From contig WBZZ01003978.1 in NCBI GenBank assembly GCA_019918135.1, positions 120,001-184,000 of the forward strand: 64,000 bases of DNA. The letters run 5' to 3'. A model generated the notes under the pieces. The model was given only the letters and a program-made list of their open reading frames with translations, searched no databases and had not been told where the DNA came from. The translations under genes were made by a program, and so were the position numbers. This DNA comes from Paulinella micropora. Its lineage: Eukaryota > Cercozoa > Imbricatea > Euglyphida > Paulinellidae. Positions 56,604 through 64,000 of this stretch are shown piece by piece; the first letter of the stretch is position 1, and each line of letters opens with the position of its first letter.

Positions 56604-57398
56604 TTATCGGTTAAGGAATAGGAACGAATATCTGCAATATTGCGTCCTACAGATCATTTGTTCCGGGACCCAATAACCAAGGTGTGGACATCTGGGGTAT
56701 GTGCCCACGAAGCAAACGGATCCCATGGTCGGGAAGTAGTTCGCGTATACTTCCTTGACGATCCACAAGTCCTCGTCCGTAGTAGAGGCATTTTCCTCTT
56801 CTTTGCGTTCGGGGATACAGCTTGGAGGTATCCATACGAATGGTACCGGTCGGACCTCCTTATACGTCAGTTGTGGGGCCTGGCCCGCGCGTAGAGTGGG
56901 GACTGGAGTCAGGACTTCGGTTCGTCGAAGTTGAAAGGGATCTCCGATTACACGGCGGACGTTTGGTGTCATTGGCGGTGCTTCGAATCCCGCGAGTCTG
57001 CGGCTCGGGTATTCGTGTAGGGGGCCGCGTCCGACAATGGGAGACACGTTTGCAGCCCGGGTCGGCCTAGTGGCCCTCCGTAGTCGGATGCTTATGCCAA
57101 TGGGCCGAGCGCTTCCTATGGGGGATGGCTCGGCTGCCTCGGCTGCCTCGGGTTCGGGGCCCGGGGCCGGAGCACGTGCTTCGGTCTGGAGCGGCAATCG
57201 AGGAACTGGTGATCCCTGACCGTTTGAGGTCACGAGCAAGGCCGTCGCTTATTGGTCTTGCCGGCATACAATCTGCGATCGCAGGCGCCGCCACTCGTAG
57301 TGCTGATGACGACGAGCTCGATGATGAAGACTGAGCTTGAGGGAGCGCCAAAGAGGCGGCCGTAGATGGCGTAGTCAAGGTCGGAGCAGGCGGCACTG

Positions 57399-57412
57399 AC
57401 GATGATGATGGC

Positions 57413-57462
<50 letters not shown>
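57399..57462. repeat. (GAT)n microsatellite
   Basis: About 60 bp of GAT/ATG repeats inside the low-complexity coding of the gag-protease remnant. Frames of poly-S, poly-H or poly-D here are compositional. Confidence 0.9.
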
Positions 57463-57464
<2 letters not shown>

Positions 57465-58054
57465 CCAGATAGCTAAAGGAGCATCTCGTATTCGAAGGCT
57501 TGCCTCGAAGTTGAGCGAGGTATTGTCGTGCCAGTGCGTCTTCCCTTTTCCAAGCTGATAGACGCCAAGGGCTAACTCCGATCTGAGAGGCATTCGGTGT
57601 ATTTCCCACTTGAGAGGGAGGCGTGTCTTTCCATCCCTGGGCCGATCCACTCGTTGAAGGAGTGGCTGTCGCAGCAGCTGAAGCTGGAGACTCCTCTGGA
57701 GTTGGGGATGCCTCCAGTTTCTGTCGTTTGGAAGGAGGAGTACCCGGTCTCTTCGATTCCAAATTTCCGCCTCGGGCGCGATGGGTGATGTGTTGAGTTT
57801 GCGAGGGCGTAGGATGGCTGGCTTGGCTCTCGCTGTCCCGTTCGCTCTCTTTCGATCACTTCGACTGTCAGTTCGACTTCTTCTTCGTTTTCTTCTTCAG
57901 AATCTACGTCGTCGTAACCTTCTTCGTCTTCCTCAGCTGCTTCTTAGTCTTGCTCCTCGACCTCCTCGACCTCTTCACTGGCCTCTTCGTCTTCGTCTTC
58001 ATCCTCTTCTTCTTTGCGATCCGGCCATCCGACGTTGCCGTCGCAAGGTCTCTT

Positions 58055-59410
58055 TTACGTAAAGACATGAACAGGTTGACTTGGCGGCCATAGAGGTGGG
58101 CGTTCGAAGTAGACAGAAGGTCGTGGGAGTTCGAAGGAAGCTGTAGTTTGGGACGGCAGATCGATGATTTTGTTGAATTTGACTATCGGGTAGGACGTCT
58201 CTTTCGCCAACGTTGCAGGGCGAAAGTCGTAGCTAACCGTAGCAAGTTGTAAATCACCGACTTGAAGTGGCGTCTCGAAGAGATGGAACTCCGTCTCGTA
58301 GACGATTTGCTTGGAAGGCGGCTTCAGGGGCATGTAGTCCGTGGGCCGAATCGCTTGCGCATCGTCAATGGAGAGGTTGAGCTGGGCCGAGACCTCGTTG
58401 GCAAGAAGCAGGTACATACCTTCGGGGAGGTGGCTCGAGATATATATCGTGATGGCATGAAGCGGAGACGTCGGTGTGGCCGAGACGAAAAGTTCAATGC
58501 CTTCAGAAAGAGTAGCATCAACACCCACAGATGAGCGTGCGTCGACGGGTGGGAGCGACACGATCTCAAGTCCTTGGTGTATTACCCAGTCGAGGAGGGC
58601 TACGCCTTTGCAGTTGCAGGCCGAGTCTAGAACGCATGTAGTCTTACCGATGATGTCTTCTTCCGGGGACTGGCGTAATGATTTGCGTACGTATGTATTC
58701 TCGCAGACGACGGTCGGGGTCGTAGAAATGCGGAGTAGACGTCGTGACTCCTGAGACGCTGCGCGCGTCGTCATGTGGAAAGCCAGCGGCTGCTTCCGCG
58801 TGGCGGCCGAGGATGGCTTCCAGTTGCAATGCTTGCCTTCATCCTGACAACGCTGTTGTCGCAGCTTGCATTGTTCAAGCGAGTGCTTCGGGGTCTGATT
58901 CGGCTTGAGGAACTGGTTATGTTCCTTGCAGTAGGAGCATGGAATCCCGGTGAAGGGTGGACGCTTTGGCGAGGCCGGGGCGGACTTGGTGGCGGCCGTA
59001 ACCATCAACGATTTCTTCGCCTTGGTGAAGGGGTGGGCGTGTTGCAGTCTTCTTCGTAGTCGGGGCTGGCTTGTCCGTCTTAGTCCGCTTGTTGGGGCGT
59101 CCACGATCCGGTGATGCAGCCGGTTGAGCCATCGACATGGCGTCAGCCTTGCGCTTCTGACGAGGAGGGCGTTTGTTCTCCTTGTTTTCCTGCTGCGTCC
59201 TACGCGGTTTCTTCTGACGAGTGTCGACCTTGACGGTTGAATCACGGGAGAAGGTGGAAGGCGTCGGACGAGGAGGGCGCTCCCGTAGTCGCTTGTATGT
59301 GGCAGCCACGAGGGCTTCGTAGTACTTTCCATCCAGGGCCAATATTCTTCCATGACGTGGAGATCGAGGGAGTTGGTCCAGGGCAGAAGGTCAGTGAGGC
59401 GCGGGGCCAT
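58055..59410 (-). pseudogene. zinc knuckle and retropepsin-like part of the remnant
   Basis: An arginine-rich lead, then the knuckle C-S-Y-C-K-E-H and C-K-L-R-Q-Q-R-C, followed by a T-C-V-L-D-S-A-C-N motif in the place of the protease active site, and a beta-rich domain that includes F-H-L-F-E-T-P-L-Q-V-G-D. The active-site loop differs from the common D-S/T-G form, so the protease assignment is tentative. Confidence 0.6.
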
Positions 59411-61749
59411 GCAACACCAATTGCATTAAGTATCTAGGTGGGGTACAGGGTCCATCGCTCTCGCTCCATGGGCGTAAGCATCCGAGACACATCGCGGACT
59501 TGATTGAAGTCGGCCGTCAGATAGCCAGCTGTAGCTTGTGATGCAACGATTTACATACCCTGCGAGGCTATCCTTCTTGAAGCGTCGAAGTTTGAGGGCT
59601 TGCATAGCTGGTCGCTTCGTGTCCCTCTTGTCCAGTCGTCCCTTGAACAGCTCCATGAAATATTCCATGAGCATGTACGGGATGATGCTCCAGACGCGGG
59701 TGCGTTCGTCAGTAACACGAATATACCGGGTCCAGTACGCGTCCATGAGGGCCATTGCAGTCTTGTCTCCCCACTTGTTCACCGTGTCGATGATGCGATT
59801 GCATGCCAACAGCATTGACAAGTTGTTCAACTGTAAGTTGAATGCAAGTTCGCGGGCTTGAGTAGCAACGTCATGTCCCGGCGCGGTGGCCGGGCGGGTC
59901 AACACGAAGAGAGACCGAACTCGGGCCATCATGTGCAACGTGCGGGGTGGAACACCTGCAAAGGTGGACGATCGCAGAACTCTTCCTGTCGACGATGCTT
60001 ACGAGGATTCATTGCCTGAGGATGGTGGGGATGTTGTAGCCGTCCCCGGAGGGCCATTCTCAGTCGAAGGGGCCGGTGGCTGAGTCGCAATCGTCGTACC
60101 AGATGGATCAGGTGATGAACCTGCAGACGAGCTCGATGTTGAGCTCGATGCAGGGCTTGAAGATGAGCTTGATGACGAGCTCGCGGGAGCCGGAGTCGCC
60201 ACTGTTGCATTACCAGTTGTTGCAGTCACGGGAGCTCCACCTTGGTCCTCCACGGGAGGGTTCGTACCACCAGCGAGCAGAGTCGAGTAAGCTTCTTCCG
60301 CAACGGAGAAGAGTGGGCTCAGTGTGATTCTACTACCTTGCATTGTTGTACCCAGCGAGATGCGAGGCGTCGGGCTTGCCGGCGTCAATGTAGCGAGGGT
60401 TGAACCTGACGAATCAGTCGGAGTTGCTGTCAATGGAGCAAAGGCAGGTCTGGGTCCAAAAGAGCTAATTATCGGTCGAAATGGTGACGTGAAAGCTGGG
60501 TCAGTCATGGACAGTGCCCGATGGACCATTGGAGCAGGTGGGCGAGATGCCAAGATGGATGCCAGCGATGGATGCGGTTCACGTCGGGGCAGGGTGTCGC
60601 TCCACTTGCTAGACGTCCAGGGTGGGCAAACGGACCGACAGGGGTGATAGGAGGTACCCTACCAATGGGGGCCAATGCTGTTGCACCCGCGGGCATCGTA
60701 ACTGGAGTAAAGCCCAACGATGGGGTAACTGCAGGGGGCGATGTTGCAGCCGATGATGGTGCAGCTGGAGCAGTGGGGCTCGTTGATGGGTGAGTCAGCG
60801 GCGTAGGTCCCGGAGGAATACTTCCCAGGGCCATTGCTGGCGTCGAACCAATCAGGGTCGATGGAGGCACGGTAACCGGAGTGCTTGCAGGGGCTGGAAG
60901 TACCAATCCATGAAGTGATCCAGGTGCTCCAGGCATCGAAGTCGAAATAAGTAAATGATTAAGATATACCTCGAGAGGGATGAGAGTACCCAATCGATTC
61001 CAGAGAGCCTCCTGTTGAGCTGCAGAGCCTGTAGGTCCCAAATACTCCTGGTAGATGTCGTGGGTCGTCACGTTGGGGTTGCACATCAGCGTGAGGGATG
61101 GTGTCGGTACAAATGGTAGATGAAGCAAATTAGTTTGCTTGTCCTTGGTTGCCTTGAGTAGAACGTTCCTGTATTCGCCAGAGTAGTTGGTGAATAAATC
61201 CTCTTTGAACTGCGTTGATTGCGTCCACGAGAGGTCCGTAGTGAGAGGAGTAGACTTCCCTTCCGATCCTCCACTTCCTTCAGAAACTTCTTTTCAGAAG
61301 GCAGAAGACCATGGCAGACGCCCAATCTAGTGAAAGGTTCCAAGCATTTCCTCTTGTGCTCTCGAATACGCGACAGAGGATCGTCGTGGCGTGAGTCGGC
61401 GAACATTCCACGTTACCAGGGGTAGGCCAGGCAGTGTTGGTACACTTGTAGAGCACGATGAGCAGCAAAGAGGATGATCTTGCTGGGTGATAAGGGGGTG
61501 ACCCTAACACAAACAAAACCAAACACATGCTGTGTTGGTCGACTGCATAGAGTGTGGAAGAACAGAAATACGACACAAAAATGCAAAGACAGGTGAACGA
61601 TCTGTCTCACATGTGTGGTTTTTGATGACCTCTGATCTTCCACGTTCGTTGAGTAGTACCTTCCTTGTAGGAGGTGCTTTCAAATCGATCTGTCGACAGA
61701 GCACACAAAACTCGTGTGTGCAGTTTCCACTTGAAAGGAAAATTCGAAT

Positions 61750-62075
61750 TGTGAGTTTGGATACAACCCCAAGGGATGAATACACAACAAACTCTTATTA
61801 AAAGTCTCTATGGCTGCAAACAGCCCTAACTCCTAAGAGTAAGTGAAATACCAGTAAATAGCTGAGAGGTCACTTCGTTTATTTACGTTGATTTCTACTG
61901 GTTTGCAGACTTGGTTTGCAAAGTACGATCTTGGTTGAACGTAGATTGTGAGTAGTTGTTAGACGACACTTGAAGTTAAATGTACAATGTACTTGAAGGT
62001 GGCTTCAAGTTCAAGTTATTGGTGTTCAAGTGGAAGTCCGAGATTTTCATTTGGGAAATCTCTCTAAGTCATTGA
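61750..62075 (+). repeat. dispersed repeat family, copy 3
   Basis: Begins TGTGAGTTTGGATACAACCC and shares with copy 1 (20683-21125) the blocks ACACAACAAACTCTTATTAAA, GTGAAATACCAGTAAATAGC and TCACTTCGTTTATTTACGT in the same order. Its start abuts the gag-protease remnant, as copy 1 abuts the gypsy LTR. It could be an LTR-like end or a non-autonomous element. Confidence 0.7.
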
Positions 62076-63936
62076 TGTGAAAACCTAGATTGTGCGGCAA
62101 AAATGATTTTTCGGTTCTCTTGACTGTGTTCCAAAAATTCACCGTAAATTGTGGTTTTCGGAAAATCGTGGAAAAAGGCAATTTAGAAGGGGAAAATGGC
62201 AATTGCTGTAAAAACTTTGATTAAATCGTTTGAAGTCATTCCTGGACGAAATCGAAAGCGTCATATGTAATTTATAACATCAAAAACAAAGTTAAGTGCG
62301 TGGCCGGTTTAAAAATAATAAAACATATACAGTTAAATTCTTCAGATCACCCTGATTCAGAATCTGCAATCGATTTTAAATCATTTTTAGTAGTTTTGAC
62401 AAACGAAGCATTTGAAGTTGTAAAAAAGTCACCATTTCTTGTGGAAATTTTTTCGGAAACAAAAAGACAGGTCGGGCCGTAATTTTTTTGCTTATTCAAG
62501 TGTGGTGAAAAAATGGTTTGCAACCACGATTATGATTAAAGAATCTGTTTTTGCTTGTTATTTTCTTAGCTTTTGAACTATTGAACGTTATACAATGCAT
62601 CTCGATAAATAATTTGATCGAAATTTTCTCATTGAGAAAATTTCAACATCTCTGAGACACACAGAGTCGGCCGGAAAACAGTCCCTTAAGGGCAGCTGAA
62701 CAAGCAAATAAAAATTCATTTCTAAAACAATTGACGGTCCTACAGCTTCTAAATAGGTTAGGGGAGTCCTAAAACACTATACCTTCAAATCTACGTAGTT
62801 TTTGTTGAAAAACACATGAAACCCAGAAGAAAACTGATCAAAACTTTTTTGACATTCCGACATCTTGGACTTGCCTGCCTCCAGGAGTGAAGCAGACACT
62901 TCTCTATTTCAATATTTTTGTATCTATCGTAAGTATATGTCAGTGAGACGTGATTACACTAAAAAAACTGAAGGAGAAAGGTCCAGGAAAAAATGTACAG
63001 GCATGTGTAGGTCAGACAGGTGAAGTTGTGAAAACCCACTTTTTGGTTTGTAGCTTCTAGGCAAAATGAACAAAAATCCTTTGGTGGAGCTTTAGTTTAT
63101 GGTTGTGAAAGACGATTCCAATACTTAAAATTCTTAAAACTGATGAATACTAATATGTATATGTCCCCAAAACCAGAAAAATGCTGGTTTTATGATTTTG
63201 AGTTTTTGCCTTCCACAGACATTTACAAATTACATAAAGTTGGATAAATACGTTTAATGATAATATCAAACGATTCACCTGTTCACCTGTGCAAGAAATA
63301 ATACTCGAGCTACGAAATATGAGATTTTCATGTTTCGACAAGGAAAAAATAAGTGGTTTTCTCCTAGCTGGTTTGTAGCCTACAAGTAAAAGTATCAATA
63401 AATATTTTGTACAAGTGTTGAAAAACACTCAAGGTTGCTGTCTATATACTTAGATATATGATATGCTTTGTGCTAAAAGATATCTAATGCACTCAGGGAA
63501 CCCTCCCCTCTGAGCTTTTTCCTAGGTTGGCCGGCCCCGACACCCACCACAAAAAATGATCGAGTTCCCGGGATTTTTTTCTAAAAAATGGTGAAAAACT
63601 ACAAAAAATGGGGCACCTTCTGTATAAAAGGCATTTATTGCTTTCAAAAAAATCATTGTCAATTATCAAAGATCAACACCTATATTACCGTCCACCACAA
63701 TAAAAAAATACACTTGTCCCTTTTTCTTCCTTTAATATTTTTCATTTCCGGATCATTTTGCCGTTAACACTTAAATTTGAATTCAAATTCAAAAGTAAAA
63801 TTTTTTATTATTCTTCCACACGGAAATTCAACATTTCAGCTTTCTAATAAAAAAACAGAACAAAAAAATGTTAAAAACTAGTTACGTAAAAAGTGCATCC
63901 GTTTTACCAACGCTTAAAATGCTTTAAAAAACATAT
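62076..63936. other. AT-rich DNA, no gene recognised
   Basis: About 1.9 kb without a convincing coding region. The longest frames (62300-62482 plus; 63150-63428 minus) are short, AT-driven and without domains. There are A/T runs and no SINE or LTR match to the rest of the window. Confidence 0.5.
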
Positions 63937-63973
63937 GTAGTGAAGTCGAAACGTCGTGCAGAGGAGAATCTAA
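63937..63973 (-). repeat. 37-bp conserved repeat, copy 2 (inverted)
   Basis: Exact inverted match to 23906-23942, 40 kb away. The flanks differ, apart from an AAAGT-type A/T-rich tail beyond it. See the matching finding. Confidence 0.8.
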
Positions 63974-64000
63974 CGGATCGGTCAAAAATAGTAAAGTGTC

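Larger units (their letters stand above)
56604..61410 (-). mobile_element. gag-protease retroelement remnant (broken, no RT seen)
   Basis: On the minus strand, from right to left: proline-, serine- and threonine-rich low-complexity coding (about 60000-61130), a Gag-like capsid segment (about 59426-59938; Y-M-L-M-E-Y-F-M-E-L-F-K-G and L-R-R-F-K-K-D-S-L-A-G-Y-V), then a zinc knuckle (C-S-Y-C-K-E-H ... H-S-L-E-Q-C, about 58840-58930) and an aspartic-protease-like segment (V-L-D-S-A-C-N at about 58612-58634). A further low-complexity part runs to 56604. No reverse transcriptase or integrase is visible. About five or more breaks. A gypsy-like origin is likely but not proven. Confidence 0.68.

Noticed and set aside
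57067-57762. A host serine-rich protein gene
   Set aside because: The frame runs through a GAT microsatellite and lies within the gag-protease remnant. It is best seen as low-complexity coding of that element.

Overview
The window is eukaryotic nuclear DNA, dominated by transposable elements. One ordinary host gene is recognisable: an NBR1-like autophagy-receptor gene on the minus strand at 38074-40160, with three exons and two GT-AG introns. Introns, LTR retrotransposons of two superfamilies, a tRNA-derived SINE, a MITE and an integrated Polinton-like virus (PLV) together suggest a repeat-rich eukaryote, plausibly a protist or other microbial lineage. The species cannot be named from the sequence.

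Layout. (1) 1-20671: two closely related Ty3/gypsy elements head to head, forming a palindrome of about 20 kb whose centre is a 17-bp spacer at 10063-10079. The left copy runs off the window start and carries two tandem tRNA-derived SINE units (562-1229) that the right copy lacks. (2) 20683-21390: two copies of a dispersed repeat; a third lies at 61750-62075. (3) 21400-33113: a Ty1/copia element with an unusual MYND zinc finger in its polyprotein, inserted in a second gag-bearing region. Its two 313-bp LTRs carry the same 5-bp target duplication, but the flanks lie on the same side of both LTRs, so the locus was rearranged by inversion after insertion. (4) 33453-36661: a mosaic of about 0.55-kb direct repeats, a TG-rich microsatellite, LTR-like fragments and a MITE with TA target duplication. 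(5) 38074-40160: the NBR1-like gene. (6) 41919-56235: a fossil Polinton-like virus. It has a zinc-finger gene, protein-primed family B DNA polymerase (broken), lipase, fibre-like protein, major and minor capsid proteins, adenovirus-type cysteine protease, A32-type packaging ATPase, a small membrane protein and an S74-type fibre. No integrase or terminal inverted repeat was found. (7) 56604-61410: a gag-protease retroelement remnant with no visible reverse transcriptase. (8) 61750-64000: the third dispersed-repeat copy, then AT-rich DNA without a recognisable gene, ending with a 37-bp sequence repeated exactly, inverted, at 23906-23942.

How the parts relate. The morphogenesis genes of the virus (capsids, protease, ATPase, fibres) are almost all on one strand and face its replication gene, as in other PLVs. 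The LTR elements look young: LTR pairs differ by about 2 positions (gypsy right copy) and about 5 positions (copia). The SINE is present in only one palindrome arm, so it inserted after the two gypsy copies were in place or after they separated from their common source.
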